Source of the DNA: Prevotellaceae bacterium
Lineage (GTDB): Bacteria > Bacteroidota > Bacteroidia > Bacteroidales > Bacteroidaceae
Length of the DNA: 47,170 bases
Reading direction: 5' to 3'
Assembly (NCBI GenBank): GCA_028726625.1
Contig: JAQYPT010000098.1
Coordinates: 1-47,170 of the forward strand
Part shown: positions 27,744 to 36,204 of the stretch, piece by piece
Layout: every line of letters begins with the position of its first letter
Position numbering within the stretch: position 1 is the first letter of the stretch
The notes under the pieces: generated by a model
Seen by the model: only the letters and a program-made list of their open reading frames with translations
Told to the model about the DNA's origin: nothing
Databases searched by the model: none
Translations under genes and position numbers: made by a program

Positions 27744-28673
27744 ATGAATCGCAGCGAGCTATCCATCCTAATCCCTACCTACAACGATTGTTGTGTAGAT
27801 TTGGTCAAAGCACTGGCTTGTCAAGCAGCGAACATACCCAAACTACACTATGAAATCATTGTGGTAGATGATGGTTCCACGCGCCCCGAAACGAAACTGC
27901 AAGCTACTGAAATCAATGCGTTGGACAACTGTAGGTTCATCAGTAGGAACATCAATGTAGGACGTGCTAAAATTCGAAACATACTTACTGTCATGGCGCG
28001 CCATCACTGGCTTCTGTTCTTGGACAGTGACATGAAAATCACGAGAGACGATTTCATTCTGCAATATCTTCAAGCAGATCGACAGGCAATGGTCATCTAT
28101 GGCGGCAACTGCGTGCAACGCCCGCTGAAACCTGCCGACGGAACGCTGAAATATCGTTATGAGGCTGAGGCTGAGGACTCACATTCGGCAGCAGAGCGCA
28201 ACAAGTCACCCTATCAACAGTTTAACACTTCCAACTTCATGGTGGCCAAGTCGGTGATGGAGGCTCTTCCTTTTGATGACCGAATACAAACCTATGGCTA
28301 TGAAGATGTGCTGTTTGGCAGGTCTTTGGAGGCAGCCGGCATCAACATTTACCACATTGACAATCCTGTTGGGTTTCAACAGTTTGAATCAAACGTCAGC
28401 TTCCTGGCAAAAACGGAGGAAGCCATGTACACGCTCAACTTATACCACGAAGAAATGAAAGGCTATTCGAAAGTTTTGGATGCTTATCACAAACTTCGTC
28501 TTCTGGGCCTGGCACCGCTCCTTCGGTGGCTGTTTCATGCCGCACAAACAAAGATGAAAGCCAACCTGCTTGGTACCCATCCTTCTCTCTTCATCTACAA
28601 ATGTTACAAATTAGGGTTTTACGCAACCATTGCACACGGTAAGCATCGTAACAAGAAAGAAATAAAAGATTAA
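27744..28673 (+). CDS. Family 2 glycosyltransferase
   Basis: A 309-residue GT-A-fold glycosyltransferase. The N-terminus is SELSILIPTYNDCC, then YEIIVVDDGSTRPE (nucleotide-sugar-binding Asp pair), WLLFLDSDMKI (metal-binding D-x-D) and YGYEDVLFGRSLEAAG (catalytic-site ED motif). No transmembrane helix is evident apart from modest C-terminal hydrophobic stretches, so it is a cytoplasmic or membrane-associated enzyme, probably acting on cell-surface glycans. Donor and acceptor are unknown. It lies 52 bp after uvrA on the same strand with no clear promoter and is likely the last gene of the rho operon. Confidence 0.9.
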   Translation: MNRSELSILIPTYNDCCVDLVKALACQAANIPKLHYEIIVVDDGSTRPETKLQATEINALDNCRFISRNINVGRAKIRNILTVMARHHWLLFLDSDMKITRDDFILQYLQADRQAMVIYGGNCVQRPLKPADGTLKYRYEAEAEDSHSAAERNKSPYQQFNTSNFMVAKSVMEALPFDDRIQTYGYEDVLFGRSLEAAGINIYHIDNPVGFQQFESNVSFLAKTEEAMYTLNLYHEEMKGYSKVLDAYHKLRLLGLAPLLRWLFHAAQTKMKANLLGTHPSLFIYKCYKLGFYATIAHGKHRNKKEIKD

Positions 28674-28688
28674 ATTTTGCTGAATGCT

Positions 28689-28708
28689 AATTCAGGTGCT
28701 GAATTTTA
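28689..28708 (+). terminator. Weak hairpin after the glycosyltransferase gene
   Basis: Perfect 7-bp arms AATTCAG/CTGAATT (28689-28695 with 28699-28705), 3-nt loop, followed by a few T. It is the best candidate end of the rho-uvrA-glycosyltransferase transcript but is thermodynamically modest. Confidence 0.35.
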
Positions 28709-28764
28709 AAGATAATTAAAAGAATTAGCTTTTTAGCGTAGGATGTAACGCATTGAACCTCAAG

Positions 28765-28839
28765 TGATTCCGTTGGGGTTCGAACCCAAGACCCACAGCT
28801 TAGAAGGCTGTTGCTCTAATCCAACTGAGCTACGGAACC
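28765..28839 (-). tRNA. tRNA-Arg (anticodon TCT)
   Basis: A 75-nt cloverleaf reads on the minus strand. The acceptor stem GGTTCCG pairs with CGGAATC (one G-U), the D stem GCTC/GAGC, the anticodon stem ACAGC/GCTGT with loop CTTCTAA, a 5-nt variable region and the T stem TTGGG/CCCAA with TTCGAAC loop. The anticodon TCT decodes AGA. CCA is not encoded. All helices pair, so the gene looks functional. Confidence 0.96.
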
Positions 28840-28851
28840 GGTAATCGACTG

Positions 28852-28859
28852 CAAAAGTA
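28852..28859 (-). promoter_or_regulatory. -7 element of the tRNA-Arg gene
   Basis: Minus-strand TACTTTTG, 13 bp before the mature tRNA 5' end. The -33 position has no clear match. Confidence 0.4.
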
Positions 28860-29020
28860 ATCATTTTGATTGAGAGTAAGGCGATGAAACGACTTGTTTC
28901 AGTAGAAGTTAGTATTTTTTAACAAACAAGGTTGATTATTTGATGGCGAACCTCACACTACTCTCAATCTGCTGCTACTCAAAAAGTTCGTTCGGTATTT
29001 TTGTCCTATAAAATGACAAT

Positions 29021-29400
29021 AAAACGGTTATGAATAATTGCTGATCTAGAAAAAATCGATAGGCAGATGGTATGCAAACATGCCATATCTTGGTTAGAAA
29101 AAACGAATTTTCAGCTTAAGCGATGTAAAAGTAGTCTTTTTTAGCACCATATTGGCGGTCAATCTTCATGATCTAAGCTGCCAAAAGCATGGAGATTGGA
29201 GGCATAGAGCATTGCTTTTGCTGCCGAGATGAACTTCAGAAGGAGCAATGATGCTTATCAATAAATGCAAATCATTCATTATCAACCAACTACAAATCCC
29301 TCTCATTTTGGCCGTATTTCGAAGCAATGGAAGGTTGATTCATCAATAAGCGAAATATAAGCGGGCTGTTGTCAAGATAAATTCATCATCAAACACCTGC
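29021..29400. repeat. Dispersed intergenic repeat, copy A
   Basis: This gene-free stretch aligns collinearly with 38648-39050. ATCTAGAAAAAATC lies 23 bp from the start of both copies, AGCATTGCTTTTG 187 bp from the start of both, and GTCAAG at 350 and 351 bp. Between these the two copies are diverged but alignable, for example around 29340-29385. Frames are interrupted in both copies. It may be an eroded mobile element or a conserved RNA or DNA structure. The remaining bases of 28860-29477 show nothing else. Confidence 0.65.
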
Positions 29401-29477
29401 TTACCAAAGGGTTCATTGACATTATGACAGGCATGACAAACGCCTTATTGAGAAATGACAGCGGCCTCTCCTACTCG

Positions 29478-30098
29478 TCATTCAATGCGTTCTAGAATCT
29501 TTAATCCGTTGAGCGTGCATATTCCACGGATGAATAATAAAATGATGTTACGAAAGACTATCTGTAGGCCATGTTCCTTATACAGCTGACTGGTCATTGC
29601 AAAACGAACGGCTTCACGCGCCACTTCCACAACGATGTGATAATTAGTGTCTGGCCTAAAGAAGCCCTCTTTCACGCCTCTGTCAATAAAGTTATACGCA
29701 TCTTCATCCCGTTTCTTATGCTTGTTCTCAAGATAAGTTTGCACACGCTTGTATTTTTGCACTTCATCAAAATATAGCGGAGAAATCTCTGACAAACGAT
29801 GGGCCTGGGAATTGTAGAATTCAATCAATATATCCATGACATGATGGTTGTCCTGTTCACTGAAAATCTTCATGTGCTCATCAAATTCTTGCTCGGCAGC
29901 TTTCATGCCTTCCAGCAGCAGTTCCTCCTTGTTGCTGTATATCTCGTACACCGTGCGCTTGGATATGGATAATCTTCTGGCGATGTCATCCATCTTGACC
30001 GCCTTGATGCCCTTCTCGAAAAATTCGCTCATGGCTGCTTTCAAGATACGCTCACGCAACTCTTGTCGATAAGGCGTTTGACCGATCACTCTATTCAT
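29478..30098 (-). CDS. TetR-family transcriptional regulator
   Basis: A roughly 206-residue repressor-type regulator. The N-terminal DNA-binding domain reads RERILKAAMSEFFEKGIKAV followed by the helix-turn-helix MDDIARRLSISKRTVYEIYS and NKEELL. The C-terminal half is a variable helical ligand-binding and dimerisation domain; its ligand is unknown. The frame is open up to an ATG at 30128, but a -7 promoter box at 30118-30125 lies within that extension, so I place the start at 30098 (MNRVIGQTPYRQ); 30110 is an alternative. No efflux or enzyme gene follows it directly; it is divergent from the malic enzyme gene, which it might regulate. Confidence 0.9.
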   Translation of the reverse strand: MNRVIGQTPYRQELRERILKAAMSEFFEKGIKAVKMDDIARRLSISKRTVYEIYSNKEELLLEGMKAAEQEFDEHMKIFSEQDNHHVMDILIEFYNSQAHRLSEISPLYFDEVQKYKRVQTYLENKHKKRDEDAYNFIDRGVKEGFFRPDTNYHIVVEVAREAVRFAMTSQLYKEHGLQIVFRNIILLFIRGICTLNGLKILERIE

Positions 30099-30117
30099 TC
30101 CTTTTACCATAACAGCG

Positions 30118-30125
30118 CAAAGATA
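30118..30125 (-). promoter_or_regulatory. -7 element of the TetR gene
   Basis: Minus-strand TATCTTTG followed by GC. Transcription would begin near 30110, which rules out the upstream ATG at 30128 as the start codon. Confidence 0.5.
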
Positions 30126-30167
30126 CAAAAAAGCATAAAAACTTGTTATTCTTTAATGGTTTTTTCT

Positions 30168-30175
30168 TAACTTTG
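30168..30175 (+). promoter_or_regulatory. -7 element of the malic enzyme gene
   Basis: TAACTTTG, with TTG at 30143-30145 about 22 bp upstream (longer than ideal). The leader to the ATG at 30279 is about 97 nt. It lies about 43 bp from the divergent TetR box, so one operator could cover both. Confidence 0.45.
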
Positions 30176-30278
30176 TTCCGTTATCAAGTAATAAAACGTT
30201 TAATCATTGGGAGAGACAGCTGGGTAGATTTTTATTAAATTCATGCCCTTTTCGCCCTCCATTTAGTACTATAATCCA

Positions 30279-32570
30279 ATGTTAAAAATCACCAAAGAAG
30301 CAGCTCTTGCTTACCATGAGGGGGAACGTCCCGGCAAAATCGAAGTGAAACCGACCAAGCCTTACAGGACCCAAACGGACCTCAGTCTGGCCTATTCACC
30401 AGGCGTGGCCTATCCGTGTCTTGAGATTCAGAACAATGAAAATAACGCTTACAAATATACCAACAAGGGAAACTTGGTTGCTGTCATCTCCAACGGCACG
30501 GCAGTGCTGGGCTTAGGAGACATTGGTGCCATGAGTGGTAAGCCCGTGATGGAAGGCAAAGGCTTGCTGTTCAAGATATATGGCGGCATCGACGTATTCG
30601 ACATTGAGGTAGACGAGAAAGACCCCGTGAAGTTTTGTGAGACCGTTGAAAGGATCGCACCGTCGTTTGGCGGCATCAATCTGGAAGACATCAAAGCACC
30701 GGAATGTTTCTATATTGAGGAAAGGCTGAAGAAAACGCTCGACATCCCCGTGATGCACGACGACCAACATGGCACGGCCATCATATCTGCCGCAGGTCTG
30801 AAGAACGCTTTAGAGGTTGCCGGCAAAGACATTAAGCAGGCCAAACTGGTTATTAATGGCGCAGGAGCGGCTGCCATCAGCTGTACCAAATTGTATGTAG
30901 CTTTGGGGGTGAAGAAAGAAAATATCCTGATGCTGGATTCGCACGGAGTGATTACAACAGACCGTACTGACCTGAACCCAGAAAAAGCAATATTCGCTAC
31001 CAACCGCAAGGACGTACACACGTTGGAGGAAGCCGTTAAGGATGCCGATGTCTTTGTGGGTTTGTCAAGAGGCAATATTCTATCCAAAGACATGATTCGG
31101 TCGATGGCTTCCAATCCTATCGTGTTCGCATTGGCTAACCCCGTGCCTGAAATTAGCTACGAAGACGCCCTTGACAGTCGGCCAGACGTCATCATGTCGA
31201 CCGGTCGCAGCGATTATCCTAATCAGATTAACAATGTCATTGGCTTTCCATACATCTTCCGTGGTGCGCTGGATGTACATGCCAAGGCTATCAATGAGGA
31301 AATGAAGATGGCCGCCGTACATGCCATAGCCGACCTGGCCAAACAACCCATTCCGGATGTGGTTAATGAAGTTTACCACATCAATGACTTGAGTTTCGGT
31401 CCCAAGTATTTCATTCCAAAGCCCATAGACCCGCGCCTCATCACAGCAGTGAGTGCGGCTGTAGCCAAAGCAGCCGTAGAGAGTGGTGTGGCCAGGACAC
31501 CTATCAAGGACTGGGATAAGTATAAGGAGAATTTGAAGCAGTTGCTCGGACAGGAATCTAAGTTTACGAGAACCCTGCATGCCACAGCCGCTCGGCATCC
31601 GCAGCGCATTGTGTTCGCAGAAGGAGGCCACCCCACCATGATGAAAGCTGCCGTGCAGGCGAAGCAAGAAGGCATTTGCTTTCCTATTCTGTTGGGAAAC
31701 CCTGACAGGCTTAACCGACTGGCTAACAGACTGAAACTTGACCTCACGGGAATCAAAATCATAGATATGCGCGCAGATAAGGAACAAGGAAAGCGTGCGA
31801 AGTTTGCCAAACACATGTCAGAAAAGCTTGAACGACAAGGGTATACCTTCGAAGAAGCGTACGACAAGATGTACGAGCGCAACTATTTTGGCATGTCGAT
31901 GGTTGAAAATGGTGATGCAGATGGCTTCATCACAGGACTCTACACAAAATACTCGAACACCATCAAGGTGGCCAAAGAAGTGATTGGCATTCGTCCTGGA
32001 TACAAAACTTTCGCTACCATGCACATCCTTGATACCAAAAAAGGCATCTACTACATCTCTGACACCTTAATCAACAGGCACCCAGACGAGAATGTGCTGT
32101 ATGACATTGCGCGCCTCAGTGCTGACGCAGTAAGATTCTTCAATGACAAGCCAGTCATGGCGATGATTAGCTATTCCAACTTTGGAACAGACACGATTGG
32201 AAGTCCACAAAAGGTTCATGCGGCCGTAGAAAAAATGCAACAAGAGTTCCCTGACTTGGCTGTTGATGGAGAAATGCAGGTTAATTTTGCCATGGACAAA
32301 AAATTACGGGACGACAAATATCCATTCACTCGCTTGAAGGGTAAGAACGTCAACACGCTGATTTTCTCAAACATGAGCAGTGCCAACGGCAGTTACAAAT
32401 TGTTGCAAGCCCTCAATTCGGATGCAGAAATCATCGGTCCGATACAAATGGGATTGAAAAAACCAATCCATTTTACCGACTTTGAATGTTCTGTGCGCGA
32501 CATTGTAAACATCACTGCCGTAGCTGCCATTGATGCATACGTGGAGAAAATCAAGAATTCAAAAAAATAA
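30279..32570 (+). CDS. maeB: NADP-dependent malic enzyme with phosphotransacetylase-like C-terminus
   Basis: A 763-residue bifunctional-architecture enzyme that oxidatively decarboxylates malate to pyruvate, producing NADPH. The N-terminal half holds the malic enzyme domain (LAYSPGVAYPCLEI; GLGDIGAMSGKPVMEGK; VMHDDQHGTAIISAAGLKNA) and the Rossmann fold (LVINGAGAAAISCTKLYVALG). The C-terminal half, from about residue 430, is a phosphate acetyltransferase-like domain (IVFAEGGHPTMMKAAVQAKQ) that in MaeB of E. coli is regulatory rather than catalytic. Length fits MaeB. It has its own promoter. It supplies pyruvate, linking C4 acids to the PFOR encoded nearby. Confidence 0.95.
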   Translation: MLKITKEAALAYHEGERPGKIEVKPTKPYRTQTDLSLAYSPGVAYPCLEIQNNENNAYKYTNKGNLVAVISNGTAVLGLGDIGAMSGKPVMEGKGLLFKIYGGIDVFDIEVDEKDPVKFCETVERIAPSFGGINLEDIKAPECFYIEERLKKTLDIPVMHDDQHGTAIISAAGLKNALEVAGKDIKQAKLVINGAGAAAISCTKLYVALGVKKENILMLDSHGVITTDRTDLNPEKAIFATNRKDVHTLEEAVKDADVFVGLSRGNILSKDMIRSMASNPIVFALANPVPEISYEDALDSRPDVIMSTGRSDYPNQINNVIGFPYIFRGALDVHAKAINEEMKMAAVHAIADLAKQPIPDVVNEVYHINDLSFGPKYFIPKPIDPRLITAVSAAVAKAAVESGVARTPIKDWDKYKENLKQLLGQESKFTRTLHATAARHPQRIVFAEGGHPTMMKAAVQAKQEGICFPILLGNPDRLNRLANRLKLDLTGIKIIDMRADKEQGKRAKFAKHMSEKLERQGYTFEEAYDKMYERNYFGMSMVENGDADGFITGLYTKYSNTIKVAKEVIGIRPGYKTFATMHILDTKKGIYYISDTLINRHPDENVLYDIARLSADAVRFFNDKPVMAMISYSNFGTDTIGSPQKVHAAVEKMQQEFPDLAVDGEMQVNFAMDKKLRDDKYPFTRLKGKNVNTLIFSNMSSANGSYKLLQALNSDAEIIGPIQMGLKKPIHFTDFECSVRDIVNITAVAAIDAYVEKIKNSKK

Positions 32571-32585
32571 ATTTAATGTAGAAAG

Positions 32586-32628
32586 TGCCAACAACGCAGT
32601 TTATGCCGTTTGTTGGCATTTGCATTTT
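32586..32628 (+). terminator. Hairpin terminator between maeB and ispE
   Basis: Arms TGCCAACAA/TTGTTGGCA (32586-32594 with 32610-32618), 15-nt loop, followed by a T-rich stretch. It begins 16 bp after the maeB stop and lies within the longer open frame of ispE, which argues against the upstream ATG at 32610. Confidence 0.7.
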
Positions 32629-32648
32629 GTATATCAACCCATTACTAC

Positions 32649-33488
32649 ATGATTACATTTCCATGTGCCAAAATCAATTTAGGCCTTAACGTAGTAGGCG
32701 TTCGGCCAGATGGTTACCACAACATAGAAACCGTGTTCTTCCCCATTCCGTTGCACGACACGCTTGAAATAACACGCATGGACGAACAGTTTCCGTCCGA
32801 AAATCCGTGCGATTTGAAAATAACAGGGATGGCACTCGATATTCACGAAGATAACAATCTCGTCATCCAGGCTTACCATTTGCTGGCAAAAGACTTCCCA
32901 CTACCGCGCGTTCACGCTCATCTTTACAAGAAAATCCCCTCACAAGCGGGCTTAGGAGGCGGATCGAGTGATGCTGCTTTCATGATCAGGCTGCTCAATG
33001 AGCAATTCAAACTCAATCTCACCACCGCTGACATGGAGCAATATGCGGCCCAACTGGGTGCCGATTGCGCATTCTTCATCACCGCCAAGCCTTCGTTTGC
33101 GACGGGAATTGGTGACCAACTCGTACCGACTGAGCTGCCAAAAAGGAATCTTGATGGGTGTTATCTCGCACTGATTAAGCCCGACATAGCCGTTCCAACC
33201 AAAGATGCTTATGCCAAAATTGAGGTGAAACAACCTGCCAAATGCTGCCGTGACATCATCGGTCAACCGGTTGAAACGTGGAAAAACGAACTATTGAATG
33301 ACTTTGAAATACCCGTATTCAAGTTGTATCCGCGGCTAAAGCACATCAAAGAGCAGCTCTACCAGCAAGGGGCTGTGTATGCAGCCATGAGCGGAAGCGG
33401 TAGTACCATCTATGGTATTTTCAATAATGAGCCACAAGGAATCAGCCCGTTGTTCGACGATTGCTATACAACCGTACTTGCATTATAG
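32649..33488 (+). CDS. ispE: 4-diphosphocytidyl-2-C-methyl-D-erythritol kinase
   Basis: A 279-residue GHMP-family kinase that phosphorylates CDP-methylerythritol in the non-mevalonate isoprenoid pathway. The start MITFPCAKINLGLNVVGVRP with PDGYHNIETVF is characteristic, and the ATP-binding glycine loop reads IPSQAGLGGGSSDAAF. The C-terminal motif is AAMSGSGSTIYGIF. The frame stays open to an ATG at 32610, but that start lies inside a terminator stem and adds non-conserved residues, so I choose 32649. Length matches the family. It ends 32 bp from the convergent nucleotidyltransferase gene. Confidence 0.95.
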   Translation: MITFPCAKINLGLNVVGVRPDGYHNIETVFFPIPLHDTLEITRMDEQFPSENPCDLKITGMALDIHEDNNLVIQAYHLLAKDFPLPRVHAHLYKKIPSQAGLGGGSSDAAFMIRLLNEQFKLNLTTADMEQYAAQLGADCAFFITAKPSFATGIGDQLVPTELPKRNLDGCYLALIKPDIAVPTKDAYAKIEVKQPAKCCRDIIGQPVETWKNELLNDFEIPVFKLYPRLKHIKEQLYQQGAVYAAMSGSGSTIYGIFNNEPQGISPLFDDCYTTVLAL

Positions 33489-33520
33489 GGTTTGAGAGTT
33501 GACTGGAGTGAAACGTCTGC

Positions 33521-34249
33521 TCACAATTGATGCATAAACTCTTCAGCTGAATGCAGCGTTTCTTGCTTACCAACATCCATCAGCTTGAGGTTTGACTCTA
33601 CATGTCCAATGATGGGAACCTGATTGCACACGCTTAAATAGAAATCAATCACGCCAAAACGGTCAGGAAAAGAACCCATCCATGGAAACAACTGTGGTGA
33701 AAAGGTGTGAATACCAGCGAAGGCAAGCTTCTTGTACTGCGCCACATTCAAGTTTGGATAGGGCGAACGAACCTCCCCTGTCTTCACGTTCGTCCAACCA
33801 ACCAAGCGCATATCGTCGTCAAAAAGCAGGTAACGATTGGTGTTACGTTCGCTGACCAGCAAGGTTGCCGCAGCCTCCGTATGCGCGAAATAAAAGCGTT
33901 GAAGGTTGATATTGCTTAGTATATCAACGTTATGAATCAATATTCTGGCGTCCCCAAACAAGCGCTTTGCAGCCTTGATACCACCTCCCGTATCGAGCAA
34001 CTGGTTGGTTTCGTCGCTGATGCGGATATCTAAACCAAAATAATGATTTGCTTCTAAGTATTGAATAATTTGCTCTGAAAAATGATGCACATTGACAATA
34101 ATACGACTGAAACCCGCATCTTTTAACTTGAATATCACCTGTTTGAGCAAAGGTTCTCCCCCAACTTCCACCAAAGCCTTTGGCACATGGTCGGTCAGCG
34201 GTTTGAGTCGGGTTCCCAATCCCGCTGCTAAAATCATTGCTTGCATCAT
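33521..34249 (-). CDS. MurU-like sugar-1-phosphate nucleotidyltransferase
   Basis: A 242-residue NTP-transferase. The N-terminal signature MILAAGLGTRLKPLTDHVPK includes the G-x-G-x-R nucleotide loop and the conserved Lys; LDTGGGIKAAKRLFG and IHNVDILSN are also typical. The short length and lack of a left-handed beta-helix domain resemble MurU, which makes UDP-MurNAc from MurNAc-1-phosphate in peptidoglycan recycling, rather than GlmU. GDP-mannose- or glucose-1-phosphate enzymes are alternatives. It follows the kinase-RapZ fusion gene (86 bp gap, no promoter seen), the arrangement expected for an AmgK-MurU pair. The second ATG (34246) may be the real start. Confidence 0.85.
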   Translation of the reverse strand: MMQAMILAAGLGTRLKPLTDHVPKALVEVGGEPLLKQVIFKLKDAGFSRIIVNVHHFSEQIIQYLEANHYFGLDIRISDETNQLLDTGGGIKAAKRLFGDARILIHNVDILSNINLQRFYFAHTEAAATLLVSERNTNRYLLFDDDMRLVGWTNVKTGEVRSPYPNLNVAQYKKLAFAGIHTFSPQLFPWMGSFPDRFGVIDFYLSVCNQVPIIGHVESNLKLMDVGKQETLHSAEEFMHQL

Positions 34250-34335
34250 ATCTTAATTTTCTTTCATCGTCACTTATCAATCTAACTCGTTGCTGTCAAT
34301 ACCAATAGCTATTCAAGTTTCCCTCCTCAAAATAG

Positions 34336-35877
34336 CTACTTTGCCTCCAACGTTTGCTCTATTTTCTGTTCACGGTGGTTAATTCTAACCTCAATTCCGA
34401 ACTTGTCATGAATGTGTTCTGCCAAATGTTGCGCACAATATACGCTGCGGTGTTGTCCGCCTGTGCAGCCAAATGAGAATATCAAACTGGTAAATCCCCG
34501 CTCAATGTATCGTGCCACGTGACGATCGGCCAATTGGTATACGCTTTCAAGGAAGACGAGTATCTCGCCATCATCTTCCAAGAAACGAATTACAGGCTCA
34601 TCCAAACCCGTCAAATTCTTATAAGGTTCGTATCGTCCGGGGTTGTGAGTTGACCGACAATCAAACACATATCCGCCCCCATTTCCTGTGGGATCTTCGG
34701 GAATTCCTTTGTGATAAGAAAAACTGTTCACACGAACAATCAGCTCACCTCTATCATCATATTTCGAAAAAGTGGCGGGTCCATCAACCGGATTGGCCTT
34801 AAATATATTGTTATCCGTAATCTTGAAGCCGTCAGTTCTCTTCACTTTTCTCTCCTCCTTGTTGGCAAATTGAGGCAAATCCGTCATCTCTTTGAGGATG
34901 CTCATCATGTATGGATAGGGAAAAACATGTTCGCCAAGCTTAATAAGCTCACGAAGATTCTGCATGGCAGCTGGAATTGATTGAATAAAATGCTTCTTCC
35001 GCTCGAAATATCCACGAAAGCCATATGCGCCCAAGACTTGTAATGTGCGAAACAGCACAAAGAGATTCAATCGCTCTACGAAGTGTCTACTCGACGGAAC
35101 TTCCGTATATTGTTTCAAAGACTCATAATAAGCAGAAACCAAATCGCGTCGCAATTTAAAAGGATATTTAGCTGATGCTTGCCACAAGAAGGACGCTAAG
35201 TCATAATAGAACGGTCCTTTTCTGCCTCCTTGGTAGTCAATAAAATAGGGATTACCATCGTTGTCAAGCATCACATTGCGTGCTTGAAAATCCCGATACA
35301 AGAAACATTCCGCTGGTTCTGCCGTCAAATCCTTGGCAAACATACGAAAGTTGGCCTCTAACATCAGCTCGTGGAAATCGATTCCTGTCGCTTTCAGAAA
35401 GCAATACTTGAAATAATTCAGGTCAAACAACACGCTTTCCACATTGAATTCGGGTTGTGGATAACACTGTTGAAAGTCGAGTCCAACGGCTCCCCTCACT
35501 TGCATTTCGGGCAATGCCTGAAGCGTTTTGGTCAACAGCTGCTTTTCTTTTTGCGTATATCTGCCGCCAGCATCACGGGCACTTTTCAGCATATCAAACA
35601 ACGAAGTATGTCCCAAATCGGTCTGAAGATACCTCAGTTCATCGTCACTAACAGCCAAAATCTGAGGAACCGGAAGCTGTTTGATCGTAAAATGCTCCGT
35701 GAGATAAATGAATGCATGATTTTCATCCCGACTGGTACCTATCACTGCGATCACCGATTGGCCTGTTTTGTTGCCAAAACGATAATAAACACGATTGCTG
35801 CCAGCCCCTTCCAACTTCTCTATAGTGGAAGGTTTCTCACCCGCCCATTGCGCATAAAGTTCTATAAGTTTCTCCAT
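34336..35877 (-). CDS. Fusion: AmgK-like sugar kinase plus RapZ C-terminal sensor domain
   Basis: A 513-residue protein with two parts. The first (to about 330) is an aminoglycoside-phosphotransferase-type kinase: LEGAGSNRVYYRFGNK, catalytic FLYRDFQARNVML (Asp196, Asn201) and the metal site FIDYQGGRKGPFYYDLASFL (Asp214), like AmgK, the anomeric MurNAc/GlcNAc kinase. The second (about 375-510) is the RapZ C-terminal domain: VRVNSFSYHKGIP, VFDCRSTHNPGR, LTGLDEPV and FGCTGGQHRSVYCAQHLAEH (Cys471 to Tyr480 in the motif). That domain binds glucosamine-6-phosphate in E. coli RapZ. The usual P-loop domain of RapZ is absent, replaced by the kinase. The start at 35877 (MEKLIELYAQ) is chosen over an upstream ATG because the kinase fold begins there. 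The substrate is inferred, not proven. Confidence 0.85.
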   Translation of the reverse strand: MEKLIELYAQWAGEKPSTIEKLEGAGSNRVYYRFGNKTGQSVIAVIGTSRDENHAFIYLTEHFTIKQLPVPQILAVSDDELRYLQTDLGHTSLFDMLKSARDAGGRYTQKEKQLLTKTLQALPEMQVRGAVGLDFQQCYPQPEFNVESVLFDLNYFKYCFLKATGIDFHELMLEANFRMFAKDLTAEPAECFLYRDFQARNVMLDNDGNPYFIDYQGGRKGPFYYDLASFLWQASAKYPFKLRRDLVSAYYESLKQYTEVPSSRHFVERLNLFVLFRTLQVLGAYGFRGYFERKKHFIQSIPAAMQNLRELIKLGEHVFPYPYMMSILKEMTDLPQFANKEERKVKRTDGFKITDNNIFKANPVDGPATFSKYDDRGELIVRVNSFSYHKGIPEDPTGNGGGYVFDCRSTHNPGRYEPYKNLTGLDEPVIRFLEDDGEILVFLESVYQLADRHVARYIERGFTSLIFSFGCTGGQHRSVYCAQHLAEHIHDKFGIEVRINHREQKIEQTLEAK

Positions 35878-35973
35878 ATATTTCGATTCTTCTCCCCTTT
35901 GCTCCACGGGTTTACAGCACATTGAACCGTAACACGCTCGTTGATGAAAGGTGATATAGACAGAATGACAAGA

Positions 35974-35981
35974 CAAAATTA
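35974..35981 (-). promoter_or_regulatory. -7 element of the kinase-RapZ/MurU operon
   Basis: Minus-strand TAATTTTG, predicted start near 35966 and a leader of about 90 nt. A -33 element is not clear. Because this box lies upstream of 35877 and inside the longer frame, it supports the internal start. Confidence 0.45.
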
Positions 35982-36074
35982 AGCATTTTTTAGTGAAAAA
36001 ACGGATGAACGGGCAGGAAAAGAAAAATATATCCTCCCTCAACAACAGCCCCAAGCATGTGGAAAGGTCTACCT

Positions 36075-36198
36075 AAAAAAAGAATCGGATGTCATCCCGA
36101 CATCCGATTTAAAAAAACAAACTACTTAAAAACTAATCTACTAAAACAAATCAAAAATATCTTATCTACTTAACACTTTAATCAATATTTTTGTATTT
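36075..36198 (-). ncRNA. Candidate small RNA with own promoter and terminator
   Basis: Between groL and the kinase-RapZ gene, a consensus promoter (36205-36235) is followed by about 90 nt of AU-rich sequence and then a perfect 11-bp stem (36083-36093 with 36099-36109), 5-nt loop and a T-run. The predicted RNA is about 120 nt. Its 5' half carries three AGUAG units (plus-strand CTACT at 36122-36126, 36138-36142 and 36166-36170). No coding frame starts in it. A separate terminator for groL upstream (36284-36315) makes it an independent transcript. It could instead be a long 3' trailer or a short unstructured leader, but the strict promoter match argues against that. Confidence 0.65.
36083..36109 (-). 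terminator. Terminator of the candidate small RNA
   Basis: Perfect inverted repeat AATCGGATGTC/GACATCCGATT with 5-nt loop. On the minus strand it is followed by CTTTTTTT, an ideal intrinsic terminator. Confidence 0.9.
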
Positions 36199-36204
36199 GG
36201 GTTG

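Noticed and set aside
28700..28764. tRNA-linked integration site (attachment site) at the tRNA 3' end
   Set aside because: No integrase and no direct repeat of the tRNA 3' end were seen in the following kilobases.
35878..36054. Upstream extension of the kinase-RapZ gene
   Set aside because: It spans the -7 promoter box at 35974-35981 and encodes a non-conserved Cys/Phe-rich stretch.
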